From positions 186,001 to 250,000 of the forward strand of contig NZ_QMEJ01000006.1 of the NCBI RefSeq assembly GCF_003390865.1: a DNA stretch of 64,000 bases, read 5' to 3'. The DNA comes from Tropicimonas sp. IMCC34011 (GTDB lineage Bacteria; Pseudomonadota; Alphaproteobacteria; Rhodobacterales; Rhodobacteraceae). A program made the position numbers and the translations under genes. The first letter of the stretch is position 1. Each line of letters begins with the position of its first letter. Shown here piece by piece: positions 43,475 through 52,992 of the stretch. The notes below the pieces were generated by a model, which saw nothing but the letters and a program-made list of their open reading frames with translations, made no database searches and was not told where the DNA came from.

Positions 43475-44404
43475 TTAGGGCAGGACCGACAGCCAGAACC
43501 ACGCCGTGAGCACGCAGAGCGCGGTTCCGATCAACACCGAGGAGGCCGCCACGCGCTTGGCGACGCCGTACATGTTGGCGAAGATGTAGGTGTTCACCCC
43601 CGGGGCCATGGCGGCCGTGACGGTGGCGGAGCGGAGAGCGTCGACATCCAGTCCGAAGGAGCGGCCGAGCCCGTAGGTGATGAGCGGGTGGAGGAGAAGC
43701 GACAGGGAGCAGGCGAAGCAGATCGTCAGCATGTCCCCCTCGGGCTTGTACCGCATGAGGATGCCGCCGAGCGCGAAGAGCGCCGCGGGAAGCCCCGCGC
43801 GGGCCATCAGGTCCACCGCCTCTGACAGCACGGTCGGTACCGGGATGCCGGACAGATTGACGACAAGGCCGCAGGCGATCCCGATGATGAGGGCGTTGCT
43901 CGCCATGCCCTGCAGCACGTGCAGCGTCAGAAGGCGCTTCGACTGCCCGCGGTTGCGCACCACTTCCATGACGGTGATCCCGACCGCGTAGCAGAAGGGG
44001 GAGTGGACGGAGATGATCGCGAAGTTCCCGGTCAGCGCGCCCGTGCCATAGGCCTGCTCGGTGATCGGCAGGCCGAGGAGGAGAGAGTTCGAGAACATCC
44101 CCAGAAAGCCGATCGCGACTGCATCTTCCCATGGTCGGCGGAAGAGGATCCGTGCGCCGGCAATGCCCACGACGAAGCCCGCGAGGGCACCGGCATAGAA
44201 GGAGGCAAGAAGCGGAAGGTTGAAGCCCGCCGCGAGGTCCAGTTCCGAGATCGCGCGGAAGAGCAGGCAGGGCAGGGCGAAGTTCTGCGCGAAGCGCATC
44301 AGCCCGTCCACCGCCCCTTCGCTTATCTTGCCGAAGCGCGCCGCGGCGAAGCCGAACCCGATGACGAGAAAGACCGGAAGGACGACCCCGATCAACGTTC
44401 CCAT
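43475..44404 (-). CDS. AEC family transporter
   Basis: A 309-residue carrier of the auxin efflux carrier family, with ten hydrophobic segments. Typical features are LPVFLVIGFGFAAARFGKIS at the N terminus (broken by the basic turn) and APGVNTYIFANMYG near residue 262. Bacterial members export or import malonate, malate or similar acids. Convergent with the preceding small gene. Confidence 0.88.
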   Translation of the reverse strand: MGTLIGVVLPVFLVIGFGFAAARFGKISEGAVDGLMRFAQNFALPCLLFRAISELDLAAGFNLPLLASFYAGALAGFVVGIAGARILFRRPWEDAVAIGFLGMFSNSLLLGLPITEQAYGTGALTGNFAIISVHSPFCYAVGITVMEVVRNRGQSKRLLTLHVLQGMASNALIIGIACGLVVNLSGIPVPTVLSEAVDLMARAGLPAALFALGGILMRYKPEGDMLTICFACSLSLLLHPLITYGLGRSFGLDVDALRSATVTAAMAPGVNTYIFANMYGVAKRVAASSVLIGTALCVLTAWFWLSVLP

Positions 44405-44434
44405 GTCAGGCGCCCTTGATGCGCGGAGGGGATG

Positions 44435-45235
44435 TCAGCCCTCGACATTCAGGACCATGCCGTCGAAGGCGGGCTCGATGTGGTCCGGTGTTTCGCCGCG
44501 CAGGGTCTCGTAGTCGAGATCGACATGCATGTTGGTCAGGACCGCCCGGGCGGGCGCGAGGCGCTCGATGTAGCCCAGCGTCTGTTCCAGATGCGAATGG
44601 GAGGGGTGGGGCGTGCGGCGCAGCGCGTCCACCACGAAGCAGTCCAGCCCCTCCAGCGCAGGCAGCACATCGTCCGGCAGGCGCTCCATGTCCGGCAGGT
44701 AGGCCAGCGTGCCCATGCGGAAGCCGAGCGCGGTGATGTTGCCATGGGGCACGCGGAAGGGCGCCAGCGAGATCGTTCCGCCAGCGCCAGGGACCTCCAC
44801 CGGTTCTTCCCCGATGTCGTTCATCTCGAGGATCGGCGGATAGTCGGAGCCCTCGGGCTGAATGAAGGCGTAGGCGAAGCGGTGCAGGAGGTCCGCCTGC
44901 GTCGGCGCGTCGGCCCAGACCGGGAGACGCTTGCGCATGTTGATGACGATCATCCGCAGATCGTCGAGACCGTGGGTGTGGTCCGCGTGGGAATGGGTGA
45001 AGACGACCCCGTCGAGCGCGCCGACCCCGGCGGAGAGAAGCTGCGATCGCAGATCCGGCGAGGCGTCGATCAGGACGCGCGTGGTTCCCTCCGGCCCCTC
45101 CTTCTCCAGAAGCATGGAGCAGCGGCGACGGACATTCTTTGGATTCTGCGGGTCGCAGTCGCCCCAATGCCCGCCGATGCGGGGGACGCCGCCGGACGAG
45201 CCGCAGCCCAGGATCGTCGCGCGCAGCGTGCTCAT
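44435..45235 (-). CDS. MBL-fold metallohydrolase (PhnP-like phosphodiesterase)
   Basis: A 266-residue metallo-beta-lactamase-fold enzyme. Metal ligands are in THSHADHTHGLDD (H-x-H-x-D-H) near residue 78, SHSHLEQ near residue 215 and NMHVDLDYE near residue 240. The N-terminal GCGSSGGVPRIGGHWG is typical of PhnP-like cyclic-phosphate diesterases and their Rhodobacter relatives. Co-transcribed with tatD (4-bp overlap). Confidence 0.88.
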   Translation of the reverse strand: MSTLRATILGCGSSGGVPRIGGHWGDCDPQNPKNVRRRCSMLLEKEGPEGTTRVLIDASPDLRSQLLSAGVGALDGVVFTHSHADHTHGLDDLRMIVINMRKRLPVWADAPTQADLLHRFAYAFIQPEGSDYPPILEMNDIGEEPVEVPGAGGTISLAPFRVPHGNITALGFRMGTLAYLPDMERLPDDVLPALEGLDCFVVDALRRTPHPSHSHLEQTLGYIERLAPARAVLTNMHVDLDYETLRGETPDHIEPAFDGMVLNVEG

Positions 45236-46026
45236 GCCGCCGCCTTGGAGAAGAGCCGGTCGAAATTGGCGGAGGTCTGCGCGGCGATCTCCGGCAGGCT
45301 CATCCCCAAAGCCTCGCCGACGATCTCGGCGGTGCGGGCGACATAGGCCGGCTCGTTGCGCTTGCCGCGATGGGGCGGCGGCGCGAGGTACGGGCTGTCC
45401 GTCTCGACGAGGAGCCGGTCCCGGGGCGCCGCGGCGAAGATGTCCCGGATCGCGCCCGATTTCGGGAAGGCCGCGATGCCGGAGATGGAGAGGTAGAACC
45501 CGAGGGCGAGCGCGGCCTCCGCCAGTTCGGCGCTCGAGGAGAAGCAGTGCATGACGCACTGGTAGGGGCCGGCGCGGTGTTCCTCTGTGAGGATGCGGGC
45601 CATGTCCTCGTCGGCATCCCTGGCGTGAATGATCAGCGGAAGGCCCGTCTGCCGCGCCGCCTCGATATGGATCCTGAGGCTCTCCTGCTGCCGTGCCGCC
45701 GTCTCGGCGGTGTAGTGATAGTCGAGCCCGGTTTCGCCGATGCCGACGAACTTGGGATGATCCGAAAGGGCGATCAGCTCCTCCGCGGTGGCCATGGGAG
45801 CCTCGCCGGCGCTCATCGGATGGGTGCCCGCGGCGTAGAAGACGCCGTCATGCGCCTCGGCGATGGCGCGCACGCGGGGCTCGTTCTCCAGCTTGGTGCA
45901 GATCGTCACCATGCGTCCGATGCCGGCAGCGCGGGCGCGGGCGATGACATCGGGCAGCTCATCCGCGAAATCGGGAAAGTCGAGGTGGCAGTGGCTGTCC
46001 ACCAGAAGAGAGGTCTCGGAGGTCAT
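45232..46026 (-). CDS. tatD: TatD family metal-dependent DNase
   Basis: A 264-residue TIM-barrel nuclease. Metal ligands are in DSHCHLDF (residues 9-16), GETGLDYHY near residue 97, HARDADED near residue 133, HCFSSS near residue 159 and ETDSPYLAP near 208. TatD enzymes have 3'-5' exonuclease activity and a role in oxidative DNA repair. Overlaps holB and the MBL gene by 4 bp at each end. Confidence 0.93.
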   Translation of the reverse strand: MTSETSLLVDSHCHLDFPDFADELPDVIARARAAGIGRMVTICTKLENEPRVRAIAEAHDGVFYAAGTHPMSAGEAPMATAEELIALSDHPKFVGIGETGLDYHYTAETAARQQESLRIHIEAARQTGLPLIIHARDADEDMARILTEEHRAGPYQCVMHCFSSSAELAEAALALGFYLSISGIAAFPKSGAIRDIFAAAPRDRLLVETDSPYLAPPPHRGKRNEPAYVARTAEIVGEALGMSLPEIAAQTSANFDRLFSKAAA

Positions 46027-47195
46027 GCGGCACTCGGGTCGAGGGCAGGGGAGGGAACGGAGGAGGCCGTCCCGTCGATGGCAAGGAGCATATCGAGGAC
46101 GAGGGCGGCCGGGTCAAGGTTGACCGCCCGCCCGGCCCGCGCCTTGTCGAGCGCGGTCTGCGCCAGTTCCGCCCAGGCCCGCGCGGCCCCGGAGCCGGGG
46201 GAAAGTCTCGCCAGCGTTCGCGCTTCGCCGGGGGCGGCCTCGCTGCGGGGCGGCCCATCGATGCCGGCGCGGGCGAGCCGGCCGAGCAGGATCTCGGTCA
46301 GGTCCAGGATCGTCCCGGCGGGGTCGGACGCACCCCGGGCGGCGGCCTTCTCGGCGAACCGGATGGCGCGCGTCCGGTCCATGCCCGGCGCCTGCGACAG
46401 AAGCCCGACGAGTTCACCGTAGAGTGCCGCACCATCCTCCCCCGCAAGCCGGATTGCCGCGCCGACGGAGCCCGCGGCGAGGATCGCGAGCGCATCGCTT
46501 TCGGTCTCCTCCCCGATCCCGGCCTGCCGCAGCGCGCGGCCAAGGTCTCCCGGTGCGAGAGGCGAAAGGCGCAGGATGCGGCAGCGGGAGCGGATGGTGG
46601 GCAGAAGGCCCGCAGGGCGATGTGAGACGAGGAGCAGGAAGGTGTTCTCCGGCGGCTCCTCCAACAGCTTCAGGAGGGCGTTGGCCGCGGCCTTGTTGAG
46701 ATCGTCCACGCTGTCCACGATGACCACGCGGCGGCCGCCATCCGGCGCGGAGAGCGAGAAGAAACGCTTCAGGCGGCGCACCTCGTCCACCGGGATTTCC
46801 TGCTTCGGCTGCTTGTCCCCCTCGGCCCAGGGACGGCGAAGGACCGCGAGCCGCCCCTCGCCGCCTGCGGCGATGCGGCGGGCGACGGGGTGGCCGGGGT
46901 CCGTTTCGAGCGTGTCAGGTGGCGCGGCGGCGCCGAGGAGGGAGGTCTCCTCCATCTCCGGTGCGGTCAGCAGAAAGCGCGCGACCCGCCAGGCAAGCGT
47001 CGCCTTGCCGATGCCGCGCGGCCCCGTGATCAGCCAGGCGTGGTGCATCCGGCCCGAGCCGAAGGCGTCGAGGACGGCGCGTTCGGCCAGGTCGTGACCG
47101 AAGACCTCCGCCGCCTCCCGTGGATGCGGGGCGCCGTCCATCCGGTCGGAGTCGTTCTGGTCGTCGGGGGCGATTGCGCTGGGGGATCTGGCCAT
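46023..47195 (-). CDS. holB: DNA polymerase III subunit delta'
   Basis: A 390-residue clamp-loader subunit. The AAA+ core has a Walker A-like GPRGIGKATL near residue 57, VIVDSVDDLNKAAANALLK is the family's Walker B/sensor stretch (D-D in place of D-E), and LLEEPPENTFLLL contains the usual E-E-P-P. Start MARSPSAIAPDD; 60 more in-frame codons upstream do not resemble the family. Sits in the order tmk-holB-tatD common in alphaproteobacteria. Confidence 0.93.
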   Translation of the reverse strand: MARSPSAIAPDDQNDSDRMDGAPHPREAAEVFGHDLAERAVLDAFGSGRMHHAWLITGPRGIGKATLAWRVARFLLTAPEMEETSLLGAAAPPDTLETDPGHPVARRIAAGGEGRLAVLRRPWAEGDKQPKQEIPVDEVRRLKRFFSLSAPDGGRRVVIVDSVDDLNKAAANALLKLLEEPPENTFLLLVSHRPAGLLPTIRSRCRILRLSPLAPGDLGRALRQAGIGEETESDALAILAAGSVGAAIRLAGEDGAALYGELVGLLSQAPGMDRTRAIRFAEKAAARGASDPAGTILDLTEILLGRLARAGIDGPPRSEAAPGEARTLARLSPGSGAARAWAELAQTALDKARAGRAVNLDPAALVLDMLLAIDGTASSVPSPALDPSAA

Positions 47196-47352
47196 GCCGC
47201 GCAGCCTAGGCGACTGGCGCCGGGGGGCAAGGGCGCGCGCGGCGTCGGGTCCCGTGAGACCCGCAAGATGTGATGACGGCTCGACGGACGGGGCATGTCG
47301 CCGAGCCGTCGCACGGGGAAAAGCGCTGTCGTCCTGTGAGGGAGCGACCGCC

Positions 47353-47994
47353 TCAGCCGAGGTGGCGGGCGACACGGGCGGCGATGTCCGCGGCGATCTC
47401 GTCCTCGGGGCGGTTGCCGTCGACCACGACGCAGCGCTCCGGCGCGCCCGCGGCGAGCTCGAGAAACCCTTCTCTCAGGCGCTCCTGGAACGCGAGGCCG
47501 AGGCCCTCGAAGCGATCCTCCGCGCTGTTGCGTGCAAGGCCGCGGGACAGGGCGGTTCCGGGGTCCGCATCGATGATGAAGGTCAGGTCCGGCTCGATGC
47601 CGATCACGTCGGCATGAAGCCGGTCCGCCAGCGCCCGCAGGTCGGCCCGCGCCGCACCCTGATAGACGCGCGTCGAATCGGCGAAACGGTCCGACACGAC
47701 GACGGCTCCGCGGGAGAGGGAGGGGTGGATCAGGCGCTCGAGGTGATCGCGCCGCGCGGCGTTGAACAGCAGGAGCTCCGAGATCGGGGACCAATCCTCC
47801 GCCGCGCCCTCCACGAGGAGGCGGCGGATCCGTTCCGCGCCGGGAGAGCCGCCGGGCTCGCGCGTCAGGATCGCGTCCCGGCCCTGCGATGTCAGGCTGT
47901 CATGGAGGCGGCGGGCCTGGGTCGATTTGCCGGAGCCGTCGATCCCTTCGAAGGTGATGAAGACGCCCGTCGCGCCTGGTCCTGTCTCCATCAT
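47353..47994 (-). CDS. tmk: thymidylate kinase
   Basis: A 213-residue kinase making dTDP from dTMP. P-loop FEGIDGSGKSTQ (about 12-23), the DR motif SDRFADSTRVYQG near residue 95, and a lid region with AEDRFE. Two consecutive ATG codons (47994, 47991) follow GGGGGA. Its start is 20 bp from the carboxypeptidase stop, so it probably shares that transcript. Confidence 0.95.
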   Translation of the reverse strand: MMETGPGATGVFITFEGIDGSGKSTQARRLHDSLTSQGRDAILTREPGGSPGAERIRRLLVEGAAEDWSPISELLLFNAARRDHLERLIHPSLSRGAVVVSDRFADSTRVYQGAARADLRALADRLHADVIGIEPDLTFIIDADPGTALSRGLARNSAEDRFEGLGLAFQERLREGFLELAAGAPERCVVVDGNRPEDEIAADIAARVARHLG

Positions 47995-48014
47995 TCCCCC
48001 GCGGCGCGCCTGTC

Positions 48015-49205
48015 TCAGCTGGCCGGTTCGGCCTCCAGTTCGGCGCTCGGCTCGGGCGCCGAGGCGGTTTCCTCGCGGATCCGCTCGTAGAGCACCATCG
48101 CGGCCGTCCGCACACGCGGCACGAAGCCGCCGCGCGTCACCGGCGCTTCGGCGACGAGGGGCACTTCGCGGGCCTCCATGTCCGGCAGCTGAATATGCAG
48201 CGTGCCGAGCCGCGCTCCGGCTTCCACCGGTGCATGTACCGGGGATTCGTAAGTGATATGCGCCTCCATCTCGCCCTGGACGAGCGCCGGGACCAGAAGC
48301 TCCACGTCCTCCGGCACCACGAGGCCGACATGCTGCGCGTTGCCCATCCAGACATCCGCCGTCGCCAGGCGGGATCCGCCTTCGACCACGGTCTTCTGCA
48401 CGAATTGCCGGAAGGCCCAGTTGACCACGCGTTCGGCTTCCTCGGCCCGTGCATCCTCGCTGTCGAGCCCGGTGATGACGAAAACGATGCGCCTGTCGCC
48501 CTGGACGGCGGAGCCGACGAGGCCGTAGCCCGCTTCGGTGGTGTGCCCGGTCTTGAGCCCGTCCGCGCCGATCCCGAGGGTCAGAAGCGGGTTGCGGTTG
48601 CGGTGGTTGGTGGGAACGCGGCCGTCGAAGCCCCATTCCTCCATGCCGAAATAGCCGTAATATTCGGGGAATTCGCTGATGATCCGGTCCGCGAGGATGC
48701 CCAGATCCTCCATGCTCATCCGCTGGTTCGGGTTCGGCCATCCGGAGGCGTTGGCGAAGGTGGAATTCTCCATCCCCAGCGCCTGCGCCCGCTCGGTCAT
48801 CAGCCGGGCGAAACTCTCCTCGGTTCCCGCCAGCCCCTCGGCCACGACGACGCAGGCATCGTTGCCGGACTGGACGACGATCCCCTTGATCAGCTCCTCG
48901 ACCTGCGGCCGATCGGCTTCGGTCAGGAACATCGAGGAGCCGCCCATGTCCTTGGCGCGGGACGAGACGTTGAACCGCGTATCGAGCGTGACACGGCCGT
49001 CCTGCAGCGCCTCGAACAGCATGTTCAGCGTCATCAGCTTGGACATGGACGCCGGCGGAAGGGGGGTGTCCGAGTTCTTCTCGAGCAGAACGGTGTCCGT
49101 CGTCTGATCGTAGATCCAGGCGGCGGTGGCGCGGGTGTCGAACTGGGCGGCGGCCGGCAGCGCAGCCACGACCAGCACTGCGAGGGCGGTGAGGATCTGT
49201 TTCAT
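48015..49205 (-). CDS. D-alanyl-D-alanine carboxypeptidase (PBP5/6 type)
   Basis: A 396-residue periplasmic peptidase that trims peptidoglycan pentapeptides. Signal peptide to about residue 20 (AAQFDTRA). Active-site motifs: SxxK as SMSKL near residue 52, SGN near residue 113 (VQSGNDACV) and KTG near residue 216 (GLKTGHTTE). The C-terminal PBP5 domain follows; the last 30 residues are Glu/Ala-rich. Follows the SPOR lipoprotein gene. Confidence 0.94.
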   Translation of the reverse strand: MKQILTALAVLVVAALPAAAQFDTRATAAWIYDQTTDTVLLEKNSDTPLPPASMSKLMTLNMLFEALQDGRVTLDTRFNVSSRAKDMGGSSMFLTEADRPQVEELIKGIVVQSGNDACVVVAEGLAGTEESFARLMTERAQALGMENSTFANASGWPNPNQRMSMEDLGILADRIISEFPEYYGYFGMEEWGFDGRVPTNHRNRNPLLTLGIGADGLKTGHTTEAGYGLVGSAVQGDRRIVFVITGLDSEDARAEEAERVVNWAFRQFVQKTVVEGGSRLATADVWMGNAQHVGLVVPEDVELLVPALVQGEMEAHITYESPVHAPVEAGARLGTLHIQLPDMEAREVPLVAEAPVTRGGFVPRVRTAAMVLYERIREETASAPEPSAELEAEPAS

Positions 49206-49223
49206 GCGCGCTCCTCTAATCGG

Positions 49224-50222
49224 TCAGCCCGAAACATAGTAGGCATCGGTAAACCCGAGATCTTTCACTTTGTCGAGAATGGCCGAGCGATCCGTTTCGC
49301 TGGCCGCCGGTCCGACGACGACGCGCCAGAAGGTCGCGCCCTGGCTCTGCTGTTCCAGCACGTCAGGCACCATCCCGTTGGCGCGCATCGCGGTGGCGGT
49401 ATTGTCGGCGTTTTCCTTCACGCTGAAGATGCCGATCTGAACGTAGGGCCGGCCGAGCTCACTTGCCGGAGCAGATGCCGTCTGCGGCGGGCGGGCGGCC
49501 TCCGGGGCAGGCTCGGCCCCTGCCACTGACGCCGGCAGGACCGTCGCCGGAGCGGAGACGGCGACGGCCTCGGGCGCGGACTTGCGGCGGAAGGGATTCC
49601 AGCTGCGCCGCGTGCGGGCCGGTTCGGCTGCAGGCTGCGGAGCCGCCGCGACGCTGGTGCTCCCGGGCACGGCAGATGTGGTTCCTTCGGCGCGCTCGAT
49701 GGCGGCCTCGGCGTCCGGCAGATCGAGGCTCGTGGTCGCGACGGCGCCGGGCTCCGGGATCGCAGCCACCGCATCGCCTGCGGAGGCGGGGGCCTCGTCC
49801 TGGCGGCGGAGCGCGGTCACGTTCAGTCGTTGGGGGGCCCCCGCGATCAGGCCGATGGCGGAGGCCGCATCGGAACTGACCTGGAGCCGGGGCCCCGGAT
49901 TCTCGCGTTCGCGCTTGAAGAGGGCACCGATCACGAACTTGCCGTTGGCCTCGTTGCGAATGATGACCCGTTCGGGATCGTCGACATCCGGATGCGCGAC
50001 CCAGACGCCGCCCAGGGACGGACGCCCGTCCCAGAGACCCTCCTCGGTCACCGAGAAGATCTCCGGCGCTTCCACGTCCCGCTCGACCAGGCGCCCGGAT
50101 GCCGGCCGCTCCGCCGCGGCGGTCGTCCCGTCCAGTCCGGTCTCGGCCTTCTCGCCGCATCCGGCGGCCAGAAGCGCGAGCGCCGAGACGCCAGCTACCC
50201 TGATCAAAGCAACTCTGCCCAT
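49224..50222 (-). CDS. SPOR domain lipoprotein
   Basis: A 332-residue lipoprotein: signal peptide with lipobox LLAAGC (Cys22), long Ala/Pro/Glu-rich linker (about 140-250), then a C-terminal SPOR domain (about 255-332; RPYVQIGIFSVKENADNTA and FWRVVVGPAASETDR, each half of the repeat). SPOR domains bind denuded septal peptidoglycan. Adjacent to the carboxypeptidase, both in cell-wall processing. Confidence 0.88.
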   Translation of the reverse strand: MGRVALIRVAGVSALALLAAGCGEKAETGLDGTTAAAERPASGRLVERDVEAPEIFSVTEEGLWDGRPSLGGVWVAHPDVDDPERVIIRNEANGKFVIGALFKRERENPGPRLQVSSDAASAIGLIAGAPQRLNVTALRRQDEAPASAGDAVAAIPEPGAVATTSLDLPDAEAAIERAEGTTSAVPGSTSVAAAPQPAAEPARTRRSWNPFRRKSAPEAVAVSAPATVLPASVAGAEPAPEAARPPQTASAPASELGRPYVQIGIFSVKENADNTATAMRANGMVPDVLEQQSQGATFWRVVVGPAASETDRSAILDKVKDLGFTDAYYVSG

Positions 50223-50413
50223 TCTCTGCCCCTCTTGCGCAGGAAGCGACCTACCCGCGCATCAGCATGGCCTTATGACGGCCTTTCGCTCGATATTGGC
50301 GCCGAGCATAGCCCTTCAGCGCCCATCTGCAAAGAGCGTAGCTGCGCCTGCCTCCCAAGGCCGCGCATACCGCCTTTACACCAAGCCCCCGACGGCGCTA
50401 CCCAAGGCCGCCC

Positions 50414-50503
50414 GGAGGAGTGGCAGAGTGGTCGATTGCAACGGTCTTGAAAACCGTCGTGCGTGAAAGCGTACCGTGGGTTCGAATCCCACCTCCTCCG
50501 CCA
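50414..50503 (+). tRNA. tRNA-Ser (anticodon UGA)
   Basis: A 90-nt tRNA with acceptor stem GGAGGAG / CTCCTCC, discriminator G and encoded CCA. The anticodon stem ACGGT/ACCGT encloses loop CTTGAAA with anticodon TGA. A long variable arm (about 18 nt) is typical of tRNA-Ser. The T arm is GTGGG-TTCGAAT-CCCAC. Immediately followed by an integrase gene. Confidence 0.97.
50481..50503 (+). other. probable attL: 3' end of tRNA-Ser used as integration site
   Basis: A tyrosine integrase gene starts 178 bp downstream in the same direction, and everything after it has island character. Such elements recombine within the T arm and 3' end of a tRNA gene and restore it. I found no second copy of this 3' end in the rest of the window, so attR was not located. 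Confidence 0.55.
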
Positions 50504-50680
50504 ATTTCCCCTTAGCGATCATCGGTCAAGGCCCTTTTTCCCAAAAAAATTAGGTCAGGTCGAGGGTTTCGCAGTCCGTCGCCGGGGTTGATCTGCGTTA
50601 CTTTTTGCTTAACATTTTGCCCAATCATGAGCGATGATGCTCGTTGCCGTTCGGGTGCAGAGGAGGCGTTAACTTTCGCC

Positions 50681-51952
50681 ATGACGACGGGCATCTTCCA
50701 GCGCAATGGCCGGTACAGGCTGATCCGCCGCGTGCCGGCGCGCTTCTCCTCGATCGAGACGCGCACTCTTATCGAGAAGAGCCTGCACACGGATTCCCTC
50801 CCGATCGCCCGGCGAAAGGCCGAGCAGGTCTGGAACGAGATGCTCGAGGCATGGGAAGCGAAGCTCGCCGGCGAGACGGACGTTGCCGAGGAACGGTTCG
50901 CCGCGGCCCGGTCCCTCGCCGACAAGCGCGGTTACCGTTTCATGAATGCGGCCGAGGTCGCCAGGCTGCCGGCGGTGGAGATCGTCGCCCGCGTCGAGCA
51001 GGCGTTCCCGAGGGGCCGCCTCGATGCACGGGAGGCAGATGCCGCCCTTGGTCTCGTCGATCAGCCGGAGATGACGGTGGCCGATGCTCTTGCGCAATAC
51101 TGGCCGCTTGCGGAGCCAGATCACCGGGGCAAGTCGAAGGATCAGCTTCGGCGATGGCGGAACCCGATCCTCAAGGCATTCCGCAATTTCGAGGCGGTGA
51201 ACGGCACTGTCACGCTTCAGGAGCTCGGTTCCGATCACATGCTCGATTGGCGGCAGTGGTGGGCAGAGCGGCTCGTCGCCGATGGCCTGACCTCCAATTC
51301 GGCGAACAAGGACTTCATCCATTTCAGCAAGGTGCTGCGCCGCGTTGAAAGTGCAAAGCGGTTGCGGATCGACCTCAGCTTTCTCAGCGGCCACGCCTTC
51401 AAGGAGCGGGGCGCCAAGACGCGCAAGCCCTTCTCGGTCGCGCATATCCGGGCCGTGCTCCTGAAGCCGGGGGCGCTCGACGGTCTGAACGTGGAGGCAC
51501 GCTGCATTCTCTTGGGCATGGTGAACACCGGCTACCGACCGTCGGAAGGTGCGAACCTGCTGCCGGGCGCCATCAGGCTCGATGCGGAGATCCCCCATAT
51601 CAGCATCGAAGAGGACGGCCGGGAGGTGAAGTCCGCCAGTGCGATCCGGACCATCCCCCTCGTCGGCGTCAGCCTCGATGCGTTCCGGATGTGTCCGCGG
51701 GGCTTTCCGCGCTACCACGACAAGCCCGGCCTGACGGCAACCGTGAACAAGTACCTGCGCGAGCATGGCCTCATGGAGAGCGCTGAACACACGCTCTACG
51801 GGCTTCGACACTCGTTCGAGGATCGGCTGCGCCAGGCCGGGATCGACGATCGCGTGCGCCGCGATCTACACGGCCACACGTTGGACCGTGAGCGATATGG
51901 CGAGACTACTCTCGATGAGAAGCTGAAGGCGCTGCGAGCCATTTCGCTCTGA
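50681..51952 (+). CDS. tyrosine recombinase / integrase
   Basis: A 423-residue phage-type integrase if started at ATG 50681 (MTTGIFQRNGRYRL); ATG 50627 upstream is also possible. An N-terminal DUF6538-like part and a SAM-like core-binding domain precede the catalytic domain. Catalytic residues: Arg286 (NTGYRPSEG), Arg376 in LYGLRHSFED where the usual first His is Tyr, His399 (DLHGHT) and the nucleophile Tyr406 (RERYG). Likely inserts the island into tRNA-Ser. Confidence 0.92.
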   Translation: MTTGIFQRNGRYRLIRRVPARFSSIETRTLIEKSLHTDSLPIARRKAEQVWNEMLEAWEAKLAGETDVAEERFAAARSLADKRGYRFMNAAEVARLPAVEIVARVEQAFPRGRLDAREADAALGLVDQPEMTVADALAQYWPLAEPDHRGKSKDQLRRWRNPILKAFRNFEAVNGTVTLQELGSDHMLDWRQWWAERLVADGLTSNSANKDFIHFSKVLRRVESAKRLRIDLSFLSGHAFKERGAKTRKPFSVAHIRAVLLKPGALDGLNVEARCILLGMVNTGYRPSEGANLLPGAIRLDAEIPHISIEEDGREVKSASAIRTIPLVGVSLDAFRMCPRGFPRYHDKPGLTATVNKYLREHGLMESAEHTLYGLRHSFEDRLRQAGIDDRVRRDLHGHTLDRERYGETTLDEKLKALRAISL

Positions 51953-52024
51953 GTCTGATCATCCGGTCCAGCCTTTCGATAGCGATGTCGACCAGAGCTC
52001 GGATTGCCTGTTCGCTCGAGCATG

Positions 52025-52992
52025 TCATCTCCGGCTCGCTCCCGTGCCTGCACTTCCCGATCCGACCGCTCGAAGATCGCCGCCGCGCGTTCGTCGGCGG
52101 CGTGGGATGCTGCCGGTCCCGTGGACAGAAGGTTGAGGTAGCACCGAGCGTTCCTCGAACCCCATCGGGCTGAGATAGCCCAGTTTCGAGTGGCGGCGCT
52201 TCGGGTTGTAAAAGCGCTCGATGTAATCGAAGACGTCGCTGCGTGCGGCGTCCCGGCTGCGGTAGACCTTGCGGGCGGTGCGCTCGGTCTTCAGCGTGGA
52301 GAAGAAGCTTTCCATCGCGGAGTTGTCCCGCACGTTGCCCGCCCGGCTCATCGAGCAGGTGATGCCGTGGTCGGCGAGAAGCCTCTGGAACTGGTCGCTG
52401 CTGTATTGGCTGCCCTGATCGGAATGATGCAGTAGAGCGACAGCCTTTCCGCGGCGCCAGACGGCCATCATCAGGGTGTCCATGACCAAGGTGGCGTCCC
52501 GCTCGGCCTTCATCGACCAGCCGACAATGCGCCGGGAGAACAGGTCGAGTACCGCGGCGACATAGAGCCAGCCTTCCGCGGTCCAGATGTAGGTAAAGCC
52601 CGCCAGCCATTTCTGGTTGGGGCGATCCGCCCGCAACTCCCGCGCCAGCAGGTTGTCGGCGATGACGGATCGTGCCCGTCGTCCTTCGGCAGACCCCGAC
52701 GGCGGGGCCGCGCGCGCAGCCCGTTCTCCTTCATCAGACGCTCGATGCGATGGAGGCCGCAGGGCAGCCCCTCCTCGAGAACGTCGCGCCAGATCCGGCG
52801 CGCGCCGTAGGTCCGGTCGCTGTCCTTGAAGCTCCGGCGCATGACCGCGCCGAGGCGCTCGTCCTCGGTCGAACGCGCGCTCGGCGGCGCCTTCAGCCAG
52901 GCGTGGAAGCCGGAACGGGACACGTGCAGGGCGGCGCAGATCCAGCTGACGGGCCAGACATGGCGGTGCCGTGCGACTAAGGCGAACTTCAT
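52025..52992 (-). pseudogene. IS3-family transposase orfB, frameshifted
   Basis: The N-terminal part (MKFALVARHRHVW to ARPRRRGLPKDDG) is in one frame and the rest (RSVIADNLLARELRADRPNQ onward) in another; the switch is near 52670-52676, consistent with loss of one base. Of the DDE triad, the second Asp (HSDQGSQY) and the Glu (NSAMESFF) remain, but the first Asp is Gly (WLAGFTYIW). The frame has no stop inside the IS and runs about 26 codons into flanking DNA. Doubly disabled. Confidence 0.88.

Noticed and set aside
51953-52102. Short minus-strand frame with MTCSSEQAIRALVDIAIERL
   Set aside because: Looks helical but is short, overlaps the integrase end and abuts the IS; I cannot show it is a gene.
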